DNA of 64,000 nt from Selaginella tamariscina (GCA_003024785.1 PUQB01000867.1:1-64000), one strand, 5' to 3'. Shown: positions 10,633 through 23,571, counted from the first letter of the stretch. Notes: a model not told the origin generated them from the sequence alone. Numbers and translations: made by a program.

Positions 10633-10945
10633 TGTTAGAACTAAGCTGAATATACACACAACCTGGGCAGTATGAAATCCCTTGGGATGTCTCAATGTAC
10701 TTTTGTATTTTACCTCATGAATACACTTCTAACATTTCTGCACAACCTAGGTAAGTAGTTCAATGGTAGAGCATCTGACACTGGTGTAGGAGGTCTTGGG
10801 AGATCCGTCTTCCAACATGGTATCAGAGGTATGGTTGGATGGCATGCGGTAGGGCCGGACTTAGGGGGGACTGTTGGAACTAAGCTGAACGGTAGGCCCG
10901 GACTTAGGGGAGAGTGTTGGAACTAAACTGAATATAATATATCAT
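10633..10945 (+). mobile_element. TRIM2: miniature LTR-retroelement relic
   Basis: LTR at 10633-10817 (TGTTAGAACTAAGC...CTTCCAACA), then TGGTATCAGAGG (10818, initiator-Met-type primer-binding site), about 40 bp of internal sequence, purine tract GGACTTAGGGGGGA, and an LTR start TGTTGGAACTAAGC at 10872. A second purine-tract/LTR-start pair follows at about 10900-10930. The right end is uncertain. The short LTR, tiny internal part and absence of coding sequence fit a TRIM. A tRNA-like stretch with an A-box-like TAGTTCAATGGTAGAGC lies near 10750-10815. Confidence 0.7.
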
Positions 10946-11054
10946 GTATGCAACAAGAAAACAAACGTGCTGTGTGCAACCCGATGGCAAAAATAGTTAT
11001 TTGCTACGAACACACAGGGACAACATGTGCAACAGTTGAATACATGACAATGTT

Positions 11055-11163
11055 AATACATAGCAATCCCCGCTGATTTATTACATTATTTCCTTTATAT
11101 AAATTCTGGAATGTATAAGCTAATCACACTCGTAAGTTCTCAAGTTGTTTTGGTTAATTAGAC
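11055..11163 (+). promoter_or_regulatory. S2 promoter with TATA box
   Basis: CCTTTATATAAATTC at about 11091-11105 places a TATA box about 65 bp before the S2 start codon. The region is nearly identical to the S1 upstream region. Confidence 0.6.
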
Positions 11164-11532
11164 ATGGCTAGTGTCTCCAAGTATCTTACACTGCCATGCA
11201 CAATTGTTTTACTGTATTTTCTTAGCAGTGTGAATGCTAGGGTTGAAATAAATGATAGAGATTGGTCCGAGGCCATGCGTGAAGCATTGAATAAGTGTCG
11301 ACCCTTTAGTAATACGTTCATATGGAGAAATGGGAATGAGTTTTATACTTTCATTTACGACCACAGTTCTGCTATGGTTTGTGAAAGTACGATAATAAAC
11401 GGAGCTGAAATTGTGGGTATTTCATTCATGGGCAGGGGAGACTTTGAAACCACTGGGTGGTCTGGATGGGAGAACTGGGCTTTTGAAGGGAATTTCGTTA
11501 GAAAGGCCACTAATTGGGTTTCCTTTTATTAA
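11164..11532 (+). CDS. S2: small secreted protein, unknown family
   Basis: Intact 122-codon frame, collinear with S1. Signal peptide at 1-25, mature chain with Cys45 and Cys73, invariant block STIINGAEIVGISFMG (75-90) and Trp-rich block TGWSGWENWAF (97-107). Against S1, my hand count is 18 base differences in the coding region: 17 change the residue and 1 is silent (codon 63). None fall in the signal peptide. Variable positions cluster at 32, 44, 53-64, 70-72, 91-93 and 118-120. Function unknown; the pattern suggests a diversifying recognition surface, but this is inference. TATA box and AATAAA signals (11568-11600) support a real transcription unit. Confidence 0.65.
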   Translation: MASVSKYLTLPCTIVLLYFLSSVNARVEINDRDWSEAMREALNKCRPFSNTFIWRNGNEFYTFIYDHSSAMVCESTIINGAEIVGISFMGRGDFETTGWSGWENWAFEGNFVRKATNWVSFY

Positions 11533-12000
11533 CTAGGAAATTTAAAATGTAACGGTTGATCATCTTCAAATAAAAATGTTTTATTTATTTATTTATTTGA
11601 ACTCTCCCATGAGTTTTCCATCGTCAAAGAAGTTTGACCAATCGAAAACATCAAATTTCACTATTTATCATTTCTTGACCATCTTTCCAACTTGTAGCAT
11701 AGAACATCGAGTAAATCTTAATAATTATAATTTTCTTTTTATAAGTCAAATAATACGAACGACTTATGAAAACCAGTTTATTAAATCTGAAAAATTAATA
11801 AAATATAAATTAAGAAAAGGAGAAATATAATTGTTTTAAATGAAGCACATCCCTCTCTCGTTAAAGTAAATTATAAAACGTAAAAATGTGATTTTAGGAG
11901 CATATGCACGTTTGCACTAAAGATAAGTTTATGCATTCTTTTGTATATGTACAGTAAAAATATTTAATTATTTTCTAAGGATAAAGTTGACCATAAAATT
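11533..12000. other. AT-rich 3' flank of S2
   Basis: Mirror of 3312-3776. No gene seen; AATAAA-like signals follow the S2 stop codon. Confidence 0.5.
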
Positions 12001-12275
12001 TGTTGACCTAAGATTTTTGTAAGACTAAACATAACATGATGTCACGTCAACCCGTAATAAGGATCGAGCGGAATAAGGAGAATACAAGATATAATAAAAA
12101 TTAAATTTAGAAGGTCGGAATAGGTAAGAATGAATATGTATGTAGCAAGTAACAGCATTGTGGATCATGTTGTAGTATTAAGGAGAGAATAGTATACTAT
12201 AGAATAGAGAAATAAACAAGGAAGACGTACTGAGAGTAAAACGGAACTTATATTATGTCTACACAGGACACATAA
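12001..12275 (-). mobile_element. C2 relic, LTR end (part 1)
   Basis: Start of the minus-strand copy of the copia-like relic C (TGTTGACCTAAG at 12001). GY2 interrupts it at 12276; the rest resumes at 17735. The target duplication CATAA flanks GY2. Confidence 0.6.
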
Positions 12276-12618
12276 TGTAAGCCATGATCTAAGAACATGA
12301 TAAGAACAAGGAGGCTTGATTTTAAAATCAAAGCAAGAGCAAGAAATAAGACAAGAACAAAGAACATAACAAGAATGATCATAAAATGACTGGTGTTAAT
12401 ATTAATTAATTGTACAACAATTAGGTCGAGCTTTTATGCTCACAACTCCAAGAGCTAATCTAGGCATGAGTTAAAAATATACTTCAAGGGCTAATCTAGT
12501 CATGAACAAAAAATAATGTTCCACATCCTGTAGGTATATCATGTCGACATATCATGTAGGCATATCCTATATATCGTATCCGTATCCCGTATTCTGTATT
12601 TTGTATTGGGTCGTGACA
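12276..12618 (-). repeat. GY2 3' LTR
   Basis: Ends at TGTCACGACCCAATAC on the minus strand (12618). Contains GGATATGCCTA-type subrepeats and an ATAAAAGC TATA-like motif. A purine tract (AGGGAGGAGGCGC) precedes it. Confidence 0.85.
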
Positions 12619-12699
12619 GCGCCTCCTCCCTAAGGACGAGTTCCATGAGTCTTGGGACCTAGTTTAGTAATAATGCCGATGAAAGAAGCAACCTTGGAA

Positions 12700-15600
12700 G
12701 AAGTATGGAGTAAATTGGATGCAGGTTCCCAAGTGCGATCATAATAACCTTTCTAATCCACCAAGTATTGAAGTTGGCGACGATGAAGACGAGAATCAAG
12801 GATGGTTGCAACTTCATACTTAGGTTTATCGTCAATGACCACAGGAGGGGGAAGAGAAGAAGCGACCAGGAAGAGAAGAAGGATGATACGGTTCCAACAA
12901 AGAGGTGTGAAACACATGATGAAGTTTCACAGTAGATGGTAGCTCTAATCGGAAAGCTACATGATTGACCTCAGCCGCAATCTTATAAGGGCCCAAACAT
13001 TGAAAATCCAACTTAAAAGAAGGCTTGTTGGTGCGAATATGCCGATGAAGAAGCCACATGAGATCACCAATCTTGTATGCAGGTGCCGGCTGACGATGAG
13101 CATCAGCATGATGCTTGTACCATTCCTGTGCCTGCTAAAGATGAACTTGAAGATCATTTTGTACCTAACGAAGATGCTGGAAATGATCTGTACTGTAGGA
13201 GAGGAAAAGAAGAAGCATGAGGAGCAAAGTCAAAACGTGGATGGTAGCCTAAGAGCGAAGAAAGGTGTCTGGCATATAGATGCGTGAACGGAGTTGTTGT
13301 AAGCAAACTCCACCATAGGAAGAAGGTTCACCAGTTGTCTTGTTGGTAACTGATGAAGCAGCAAAGATACTATTCCAAGGTCTGAATCGTGCGTTCTGAC
13401 TGCCCATTAGTTTGCAGATGATATCCTGAAGAAAGATCCGCTTTAACTTGTAGACTCCGGAGAAGCTCTCGCCAAAATCTGGACATGAATTGTGGGCCTC
13501 GATCAGAAACAATGCTCTAGAAGACCATAATGTAGGAACACTTCACGGATCACCAACTCAGCAGTTGTCTGGCTGTAGTCATTTGTTACATGGTAGGAAA
13601 TGAGCTATTTAGTGAAACGGTCAACCACCACAAGAACTGCATCAAATCCACGAGGAGGAAGATCTGTGAGGAAATCCATAGAAATGGATCTCCAAGGAGC
13701 AGAGGAACAGGAAGAGGACGAAGAAGACCAGAGGGCGCGTGACGAGGCATCTTCGACCTGTTGCAGGTGTCACAACTCCGTACAAACTTTTCCACAAAAC
13801 CTTGCAACCAGGCCACCAATAGTTGCGAGTCACCAACTCAACTGTCTTGGCCACACCAAAATGTCTGTAGCCGGGTATCATGATAATCCTGTACCACACA
13901 AGTCCTGTAAATGCCAACAGGAATGTACATGAGACCTTCCCGGTATAAGAGTCGTCCTGTATGGTAACAACTTGTAGTCTATACAGGAACTGGAGGAAGA
14001 GGAGCTTGCGATGTCAGGACTAATGTGTGAACACATTCTTTGCCAAGTCATCTGTAGTCAATTGCAAACGGATGTCCTGTAAAGTGTTGAATTTGTTGGA
14101 GCCTGATGAACTGTAGTGCTGCAAGCCGAAATCGATCAGGACCCAACAATACTTGCTTTTGAATCATATGCAGGATCGCCCGGGGTCGGTGCAAGGTAAG
14201 AGTGCCTAGACAATGCATCCGCTTTGCCATTCTGAAAACCAGGCATGTAGACGATGACAAAATCAGATAGGAATTCTGCCCACCTAGCCTGTCGTCGACT
14301 GAGAACTCAAGCCGTTTGAAAAAACTCCAGGTTCTTGTGATCCATAAGAACTTGTACATGATGCGCAACACCTTCTAGGAAGTGTCGCCACTCCTTGAAC
14401 GAATCCACAATGGCCTTGAGTTCCTTGTCATGAATCTCGTAATTGATCTTCGCCGAAAGGAACTTACGAGAGTGAAAGGCTATAGGATGGAGTAACTTGT
14501 CTTCTCCAACTTATGATAGGATAGAACCTACTGCAAAGTCCGAAGCATTTGCTTCAACGAAGAAGGGACGAGAAGGATCATGATGTGCTAAAATTAGAGC
14601 TGTCGTGAAGGTGTCCTTGAGTATTGTGAATGCATGTTCTTGCCTTTATGGACCAAGAGAAATCCCCTATGCGCTTGGTGAGTTTCATGAGTGGAAGTAC
14701 ACGCTTGGAGAAATTCTGTATGAATCGCCTGTAGAAGTTTGCAAAGCCAAGGAAACATTGTACATCTCATACAGACTTGGGCCTCTCCCACTCCACGATA
14801 GTCTTCACCTTGTGCATGTCCACGGAAATGCCAGCAGAGAGACAATGTAGCCCAAGAACTCCATAGTATCCCGTCAAAAAACACTTCTCCAACTTCGCAT
14901 ACAAGTATACTCGCGAAGCTTCTGTAAAACTAGTCGTACATGCTTGTCATGTGCCGCTGGTCCTTGGAGAAAATTAAAATGTTATCGAGGTAGATCACCA
15001 CAAACTGGTTCAAGAAGTCGCGAAAGATGTCATTCACCATGTGTTGGAACACGGCTGGGCATTTGTAAGTCGGAAGGCATCACCGTGTACTCGAAATGTC
15101 CATACTTTGTACGAAAGGCAGTCTTTCACTCATCGCCTGGACGAATCTGTACAAGATTATAAGCCCCTCGTAAGTCGATCTTCGTGAACACCTTTGCTCC
15201 TTGTAGCCAATCGAAAAGTTCCAGGATCAATAACAATGGGATGGTGACTTGATTCAAATTACACAACCAAACGCAAACTTCCATCTTTCTTCTTGACAAA
15301 GAAGATAGGTGCTTCTGCAAGGGACTTTGAGTGACAAATGAAGCCGGATGCCAAGTTGTCCTCGATGTACTGGCGAAGAACCTCCAATTCTATAGGTGAT
15401 AGCATAAATCGGTTCGAATGGTGAAGTCTTCCCTTCCGCAAAATCAATAGAACAATCGTAGGACTTGTGAATAAAAAGAACTAGCTTTGTGCTTATCAAA
15501 AATATCCTGAAAGGAGTGATACTTGAATGGCAAGGAAGAAGTAGAAGGAGGAGAAGGGGATTAAAAAACAGGAGAGTCAGATACAGAGAGGTAAAAGAGG

Positions 15601-17299
15601 ACGTAGGAGTTACTTGAAAAGCAAAGAGATGAAAAGGAGCAGAATCAGTGGCAAATTCATGCATAGTAGTGGTAAGAACTCGGAGAGGAGAAGGAGAGAG
15701 TTGAATGAAAAAAAGGAAGGATCTTGGGGGATGAAACAGAAGCAGAGTAATGAAAAGAAGTATGATTGGGAAAAACCTGTGTGGTGTTGACGAGTGTACA
15801 GAATTAGAAGAATCCTGTATAAAAGTCTGTGAATGCACAAGAGTGAGGAGAGCCTGCGAATGTGCTGACGAATTGATAGGAGGTGGATCCCGTTGAGGAG
15901 GAACCTTCAACACTGATACAGATTATAAAAACCCTGTACATGAATCCATGAACTTATAGGAGTGGAGAGAGCCTACGAACTGCATGAGGTGAATCTGTCG
16001 AGGAGGAATCTTCAATATTGATACAAGAACAGGCATGGTCAATCATGTAGTTTGTACTGCCTCAGATACTAAGGTCATATCCTACACGCAGGAAGGTATA
16101 GATTGATCCTGTTGCCGAGAGGAAAACATGAGCGTTTAGACCCAATCTATCTGAGGATTTGCAACCACAAACCATGGCATGCCCAAAACAATGGGAGTCG
16201 TCCGAGTCTTAATCAAGTTGAATGCGCCATGAGTACAAGAGAGAGGTGTGGTAGCATGGGTAACTGCACCAAAAGTAATCAGACGACCATATGCAACCTC
16301 TACAAGAACTGCACGCTTCAACTTTACCACGGAATGCCATGCTGAGTTGCAAAAGTGTCATCCATGAAGCATGCATTTGCACCAATGTCTAACAGGGCAA
16401 ACTCCTTGAGCTCTCGATTATTAAGGCGAATGTGTATAGGAAACTTGAGTGATGGAATGGTATAAGCAACACCAATGGAGCCTGCACCTACGTCCAACTT
16501 CGCGCTCCTAGACGAAGTGGACATTGAAGTTTTTTGACTAAACTTCAGCTTCAACTTCACACGTCTTGAACTTCCTAGTTTTAATAGGACATTTTGCCAC
16601 CTTGTGTCTTTTTCACCACAATACAAGCATAAGTTCTCACCATGATGACGTTGCTTCTCCGCAGTGAAAGTGGGCCACGCTTGTATTTGTCAATCTCCAT
16701 AGGAACTACACTAGAAGGTGTCATAGGAACATGTATTACAACTACAGGATTGGTTTGCAGGAACTGCTGACGGGATTTTTCCTAATGACGCTCGAACAAA
16801 TGGTTGTCGCAGTGAACGGCATGTTGCATGATCTCCACTAAGGTTCGGTACTTATCGGGATCTCCAAAGCAGGCTTCAAAGGCAGCCACAAATCCTTCAA
16901 AGTCTTCCATTAATGGGTTGTCACGCTCCAGCAAAGGGGCAACCCAAGCCCGTGGAGATCCAACTAGTAAGGATGCCAAAAGGCCAACCTTTTGTGCATC
17001 AGTCTAGTAGTGGTGGTTGCATACTGATCAAAAGCCTGATCTGATTTAAGAAACCTTGGAAATCGACGCAATTGCCATTAAACTTCTCTGGCATGCTGAT
17101 CTTTGACTCTGAAGAAGAGTTTGATGAAGAGGAAACCATGGATGCTTGAGAGAGAGCCTGCGCAACAGCCTTGGAGGATGCATCAGCAGCTGCATGCGCC
17201 ATTGGTGGAACCTTACAGATCTGTGACCACTTGGGGCAAAGTGGCCAGCTCATGAAGCAACATTTGGTGCTCGCGTTGAAATTGCTCAAAATTTGCCAT
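12700..17299 (-). pseudogene. GY2 gag-pol region
   Basis: Recognisable parts, in element order: gag from about 17299, CCHC-like knuckle near 16600, aspartic-protease patch (LLDIGANACFMDD) near 16370-16410, RT patches (FFVKKKDGSLRLVV; a YLD-type active-site patch near 14975-15005), RNase H near 14390-14580, integrase zinc finger (CDTCNRSK) near 13750, integrase end (KLHHVFHTSLLEPYHPSS) near 12870-12930, and a chromodomain patch (YEVATILDSRLHRRQLQYLV) near 12760-12820. Fossil; not translated as a whole. Confidence 0.85.
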
Positions 17300-17396
17300 G
17301 ATCCGTGAAAGAAAGGAGGAAAACAAGGGGGAAAAGCTAAAGAGGAAAAAAAAATAACTGGAAATCGGGGAGTTATAAAAGCAATTACTATTAAAC

Positions 17397-17729
17397 TGTC
17401 AAGCCACGACCCAAGAACATGATAAGAAAAGGAGGCTTGACTTCAAAAGCAAGGCAAGAGCAAGGAACAAGATAAGAATGATCATAGAATGACTAGTGTT
17501 GATAGTAACTGATTGTACAACAATTAGGTCGGAGCTTTTATGCTCACAACTCCAAGAGCTAATCTAGGCATGAACTAAAAATATACTCCAAGGGCTAATC
17601 TAGTCATGAGCTAAAAATAATGTCCCATATCATGTAGGCATATCTTATAGGTATATCCTATAGGCATATCCTATAAGCATATCATGTATCCCGTATCCTA
17701 TATCCTGTATCCTGTATCGGGTCGTGACA
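17397..17729 (-). repeat. GY2 5' LTR
   Basis: Pair of 12276-12618. The sequence after it (GTTTAATAGTAATTGC on the minus strand) lacks the usual TGG of a tRNA primer site; instead it resembles the complement of CAGTTACTATCAA inside the LTR. Confidence 0.85.
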
Positions 17730-17734
17730 CATAA

Positions 17735-19667
17735 TACAATATATAGTATACTCAAGATACTTTCCTAGTCTTATCCTATTTATTTATACCCTTACTCTCG
17801 TTTTCGTACTAAGAGTTATCATAACTTCCCTTATCCATTCAATTATGTAACCTTCTCCTTACCATTATGCATAAGCCATATTCTACTTAGCTTACTGATA
17901 CTTATTTTGCTTAGCTTACGGATACGTATTTTGCTTAGCTTACTGATACGTATTCCGTCTAAATCTTTGTATTATGGCAGTAACCCATAATTTTGTGTTC
18001 CCATTCGACTCTCGTTTTTCACTTATTTTTGGTGTTTTTCTTATTATATGTCCAAAGAAATAAATATAACTAGAAATTTTCTACATGACTAACTAATAAT
18101 TTATTACAAAGAACTAAATTTAAATTTAAGTATATATTGGCAATGCCTTCGTGAAGATATCTAACAACAATCACATGAGTTACATTTTGATATTTACAAT
18201 CTTTTACTAAATGCCCTTCTTTATCAAATATTTGACACTTTGGCAATTGCAATTTACATTAATCTATAATATAACCAAGATTCTTGTAATTATTTATACT
18301 TAATAAGAATTTTAAATTGAATTAAAAACAACATACATTAAAATCTTCTAATTTTCCACACATTAAACCTTAGTATCCAACTGCTTATACACATGACTTT
18401 CTTTCAAAATCTTAACTAATTGTTAATAACATTTTCTTTATCAACCTTCTAATTTTAAACCTTCACACCTCATCCTTATCATTTGAATTATCTTCCTTTT
18501 CTTTGAGAATTTTATTTTTTTCCGTTATGTTTTCTATTTACCTTCTCTTCTTTTCATAATCTTTTTAGGTGTTTAACAAGATCTTTCTTATTAACTTCTT
18601 GAATAGTCATTGCATAACGCATGTATAACTTTTACAAACTTTATTTATACTATTGAAGCAAGGCATCTTCCATAACACATAGCTTACACTTCTTTTTATG
18701 TTTTTTAAAACATTATGTGTATTCTTTTATAGTCTTAGTTTTCTTTGTAAATATTTATAAGTTTTTTTAAGTGCTCTTTCAACAACTCTTCTTTCATAAA
18801 ATACCTTTTGTTACTTTTTCATAATCTTATTTCACATTTTTATTTGATCATAATATCAACATGATGCATTTTCTTTTAATGTGTGAGGAAATATAAACAA
18901 CTTATATGCATTTCTTACTTTATACAACTTTATAAATTTTTCAAACTATAATAAGTGTTATTTATGATTTTTCTTCTTTCCTGCGAAAAATATTGGGTAC
19001 ATCAATGTTCCTCTTAATATTATGAGAAAAAGTTTATATTAAACATTATCAATGGCATTCTTCTACCACCTTCCTCTGTATTAACACGGGAACCTTTAGA
19101 AGATCTTCCTTTCGATCTACTAAGAAATTCTCTTCTTTGAAAAGTTCTTTAAAATTCCTCTTCTCCTACAATTTAATAGTTTATCAAGTAATGTATATCT
19201 TTCTCATGTGTGGTCCGGTTTTCTGATATGTAATCAATGATCTTAGCAATAACTTTTTACTGGCAAGTAATCTTAACTTGTTCTTCACAGGCAACTTCTC
19301 TTTCAGCTTGCCTATTATCTCTTTCCTTTATTAATAATGGATCAAGATTATAATATAAGCCATTATCCAAGTTGTACTTCTTTAAAGTTATTTTCACCAT
19401 AATTACTTTTCACTCATGAATTTAAACAAATTATATTACAATAATGACACAATACCTCCATGTCGCCATGTGTTAAAGTATAAAAGTTTCATGTGTGTAA
19501 AAATCATTGTTAGCACAATACATAAAAAGTTTTAATATAAAGTGAAGATAATAGCTCTCTTTATATATATTTCACATCTCTTAACTCATCTTTAAAATTA
19601 AAGATAAGATTTTGCTTTGGTCATTTGCCATGTGAGAAAATTCATAAAATATCTTTTCATAAGACAA

Positions 19668-19718
<51 letters not shown>

Positions 19719-20841
19719 TACACAAAATCATAAATATGCACTTGCATTATTAAAATGACTATAAAGAATAATAAATGTGAAGTCTTATTATTCTCTTGTA
19801 TATTCTCTCTCTCACGTGCTACTCTCTCCTATATAGCCCTTAACCGAATCCTCCATATTCTTGGTGCCACATCACACCAACCGTCTCAACCGTTCACTTC
19901 TTGTCATCATAAGTTTTTCTTACAAACAAGATTTTTCTTATTGACCAATCCTTATTGTTAGATAGGATTTTCTTATTAATTTTTTCTATACTTATTCCTT
20001 TGTGGTAGGAAGGTTTCACATATGCATTTTCTTACCTGCTTTGTTTTTTGCTTTAACATGTGTGTTAATGAATGCACTCTTAGATACATGCATTTCGAAG
20101 CATATCAATGGATTGCATTCATTTCTTGCCATTTTAATGATGGGTTTTTTCCGAGGCATTCATTTATTTTGGTACATCTTGTGTCACATGCAATGATTAT
20201 GTGAAAAAAATTGTTTCATCCAACAGCCATTTGTTGTTTACTTTCTACACATCCCTCTCTTGCTTTCTCACAAACACATAGAGACACACACACACACCAT
20301 ACACATAGTCTAATGCACATCAATGAAATTGTTTAAGCATGTACATAATGCTTGTTAATGCAATTCTAACTATAGTAGAAAATGTATATATTAGTACCCA
20401 TCCACACATTCTATGCCAAACTAATCTAAAATTTGTATGGGAGAGTCCTCTGTTTTAGATCCAAATAAAGCCATGGTTGTCCACTATCCATGCATTCTCA
20501 ATCTTTTCTTCTCACTTCACCTTGTCTCCACTTCCACGTACATGGCCTTCACTTCTTTCTTGCTCAACCTTTTCTTCTCATGGGGAACACTATCTTTGAA
20601 TTGGATTGTTGGCTTGCCATCTTTGTTGTACTTTATGTCTTACAACCAGCTTAAATGTCCTTGGAATTGTCTCATCACCTGAGAAATATCTTTAAGGCTT
20701 GGACACTTTGTTGGTGAATGGTGCCCTTCGCATAGGGAGTAAAAATTTCTCTTCAAATGTTGTAAGTAAGCCTGGAGATACTCAAGAAAACTTAAGTCAG
20801 CCTTGTCCCTTAAGATTTTCACACAATCTTTAGTTTCTGCC
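17735..20841 (-). mobile_element. C2 relic, main part (part 2)
   Basis: Reverse-oriented copy of 1-3000. It includes the zinc-knuckle patch (CQIFDKEGHLVKDC, about 18190-18240), the C leader, and the lysine-rich patch (20440-20841). hAT interrupts it at 20842. Fossil, broken, no complete gene. Confidence 0.6.
19672..19721. repeat. (TA)n tract in C2
   Basis: TA run, also found in C3 (48508-48534) but not at the matching place in C1, where only a short ATTATTATT stretch occurs. Confidence 0.9.
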
Positions 20842-23463
20842 ATAGTTACAAACATAGTCGAGATCCCGACCGTGTTCACCATGTTTCATGAACACGGCCA
20901 TGGGTCGTGTTCCCACGGCCGTGTTCATGAACAGTATATATTGTTACGAACACAGGTCGTGATCTCGGCCATGGTTGTTGGGGTAACACCAACTTAGGGT
21001 TATTGCACACGCAACAATCTATTTCGACTCCATCTCCTTGATCTTGCTCACCACCGCTGCCACTTTTGATTCTGGCAACACAATGCTCAATACTGACTGT
21101 GAGTGATAGGTTTAGATCTGGTTTAAATATTAGAAAAGTTTATAGTTTATTTTAATTTTAAATATTACTTTCAAAAATTTTAATATTTCTTTCATATATA
21201 GCTATATAATTAAAAATAATCAATACAATATCAACATACTGTGTGTATGTGTGTGTGTGTGAGAGAGAGAGGGGATAATAACACAGAAATGCATGTGGTG
21301 TACAGCCGCCTCCGTGTCTCCATTTGCTATGGATTGAAGGAGAGGCACTCATCTGCCATGCTGCTGCCAAGCATGTCGCAGCAATCCAGCATACTATAGG
21401 AGCAAAAGCATCCTTCTTCACAGTGGTGGGACGAGGTAAATGTGCTTGAGAGCAAGGGGCATGGCCACAAACTATGGTCATGCAAATATTGCACAATGGT
21501 GAACAAGCTCAGTGGCGTTGATCGTGTGTGAGCTCATTTGTTAGGAGATGGCCCAAGCAGTAGGGATATTGTGAGTTGCCCCCTTATCTCAGGTAACAAG
21601 AAGGCGGAGCTAGTTAACATGCAAAAGGTTATTGACTCTGAAAAAGGCACAAGGGGGAAGAAAGGGTCGAATGTAGAACTTTCAGTGCTAGTGGTATCAT
21701 CCCATGCAGGTGGAAGTGGCTGCCTTTCCTCATTGTTTAACAAGCAGAGCCAAGTCCATATTGTAGATTTGATGGATCCAGAGCAGAAGAGTTGAGTTGA
21801 TGTGGCGATTGGAAGGTTTTTCTAGAATGAACACATTCCATTTGTGAAGGCTCGATCCCCTTACTTCCTCAACATGATCTAAGAAGTTGCCAGGCATGGT
21901 GTGCCTTATGAACAACCAAAATATGATGATCTTCAGAAGAAGCTTCTATTGAAAGAGAAAGGATTCATTGACGTTGAGATGGCATCCATGAGGAAGCAGT
22001 GGGAGTAGGGGTGTAACCATATGCGTAGATGGGTGGGCAGATAGGAGGAATTGGCATATCATGGGGCTTGTGGCATATAGTCAAGGACGGGTAGCTTTTC
22101 TTAAGGCTATTGATATTTCCTCAATAGGAAAATAGATGGGGAAAATGCAAACAGAGTAGCAGCAGCAATTTTGAAACAGAGGTACCCGAAGATTCAATAG
22201 GCAGCATGTTTTCTCCATTGCTTGAACAATGCCTTGAAAGACTTTGGTGAACTTCCATGGATGGTAACACTTCTGGAGCAAGAAAAGGCTTTGGTGAGCT
22301 TCATTAAGAACCACTCTCATATGGTGGCACTGCTGGTGGAGTTTACTCACAAGCGAATGCTACGCTATTGTGATACGAGGTTTGGCTACAACTTCATTAT
22401 GATGGAGAGGTTGGTGGAGCTCCGGGAAGCTCTATAACAGATGTTTGTATGCCCTGCATACAAAGCAAGGCTTGAGTCAAAGACGAGAGTAGGTAGAGAC
22501 AGTTATGAAACTGTTTTTGATGATCATTTTTGGGAACAAGTTAAGGACATGTTAGAGGTGTCCAAGGATGTTATGCTGCTACTTCATCTTGTGGATGGTG
22601 ATATACCTGCGATTGAAAAATATATGAGTGTATGAATAGGTTGGATGCAAGTTTAGAGGAAGGACAATCGGATTATGACAGATACATGGAACTTCATCAG
22701 ATCATGTCGAATCGGTGGCATGAGTATCACTCGCTCATGCACTCGGTGGCATATATGCTAGACCCAAGTATCAAGAGCATGAAAAGCATGCCAACAGAGA
22801 AGTCATGAAGGATTGGAATGCTTATTTATCGGCCATGTTTACATCCAATGAGAGGGACGTGATACGAGATGAGCTTTTAACTTACAGGAGGATAGGAGAG
22901 ACATTTTCAAATCGATTGATGCTAAGGCTGATCGCACTAAGAAGGGAGCTGTACGTTGGTGGGAGGACTATGGTTATGAAATTCCAACCCTTCAGAAGTT
23001 GGCCATTTGAGTTCTAAGTCAGGCATGCTCGTCATCCTCGGTGGAGGGATTGTTCAGCACTTTCGAGCATGTTTCTTCAAAGAAAAAAAATAGACTTACT
23101 GTGGACAAGACAACAGATCTGGTTTTCATGGCTTGTAATAGTAGGTTGTTAACCTGCAAAAATGAGTGTGACTATGACAAGTTTGTGAGCTACAAACTAC
23201 TAGAGACAATTCCTCATCCGGAGGACGAGCTTGAGTCAAGAAAGGAAGAGGAAGAGAGACAATGTCGAAGATTGTGAGGTTAAGGATGTTTGAGTAGTTT
23301 ATATATAATAAAAAGTAACATATTCCTAGAATTAAAATTAGAATATTCTTAGAATATTCACTAGAATATTCGTGAGCCATCATGAGCCGTGATCGTGTTA
23401 TGTGGTCGGGTTCCTAAAATCTAAGCTTGTGTTCGTGTTCCGTGTTCATGTTCATAACTATAG
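20842..23463 (+). mobile_element. hAT DNA transposon, decayed
   Basis: Terminal inverted repeats ATAGTTACAAACAT at the left and CTATAGTTATGAACAT (complement of the right end). 8-bp target duplications TTTCTGCC (20834-20841) and TTTTTGCC (23464-23471), typical of hAT. Both ends carry subterminal copies of GTGTTC/CACGGCC motifs (20865-20970 and 23385-23450), likely transposase-binding repeats. The element separates C2 from its continuation at 23464-23571. About 2.6 kb, short for an autonomous hAT but with most of the transposase still visible. Confidence 0.85.
21430..23277 (+). pseudogene. hAT transposase with BED finger, broken
   Basis: Order: a BED-type zinc finger (WSCKYC...GVDRV.AHL, about 21465-21545), a middle region with FVKARSPYF and EKGFIDVEM typical of plant hAT proteins with DUF659, a long helical part, and the C-terminal dimerisation region (QACSSSSVEGLFSTFEHV, KKKNRLTVDKTTDLVF, about 23020-23150). 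Stop codons interrupt it within the finger (about 21527), near 21795, 21880, 22006, 22436, 22634 and 23014, so it is inactive. A GT/GA-rich stretch at 21240-21270 may be an intron remnant. The acidic end (EDELESRKEEEERQ) closes at 23277. Confidence 0.8.
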
Positions 23464-23571
23464 TTTTTGCCCTCCACTCACCCAAAATTGAGAGCATCAT
23501 GAAAAGCATAAGTAAAACCCAAAAGAACAACAAAGTGCAGTGGATTACAACCCCATGAGAATATTCAATAC
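23464..23571 (-). mobile_element. C2 relic, edge piece (part 3)
   Basis: Continuation of C2 after hAT; collinear with 62630-62700 read in reverse. It ends at GAATATTCAATAC, where GY1 is inserted. The empty target site is visible in the other copy (GTATTGAATATTCTC near 62620-62636). Confidence 0.75.

Larger units (their letters stand above)
12276..17729 (-). mobile_element. GY2: Ty3/gypsy chromovirus, broken
   Basis: Fossil chromovirus on the minus strand with 5-bp target duplication CATAA (12271-12275 and 17730-17734). LTR ends are TGTCACGACC...CTTGACA. The order gag, zinc knuckle, protease, RT, RNase H, integrase, chromodomain fits Ty3/gypsy chromoviruses. It is broken at many places. It is inserted in C2, at the same C site as GY3 in C3, and shares a family with GY3 and GY4. 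Confidence 0.9.

Noticed and set aside
10746-10815. Functional tRNA gene in TRIM2
   Set aside because: Acceptor and anticodon arms do not fold properly and the B-box is weak; it is part of the LTR.
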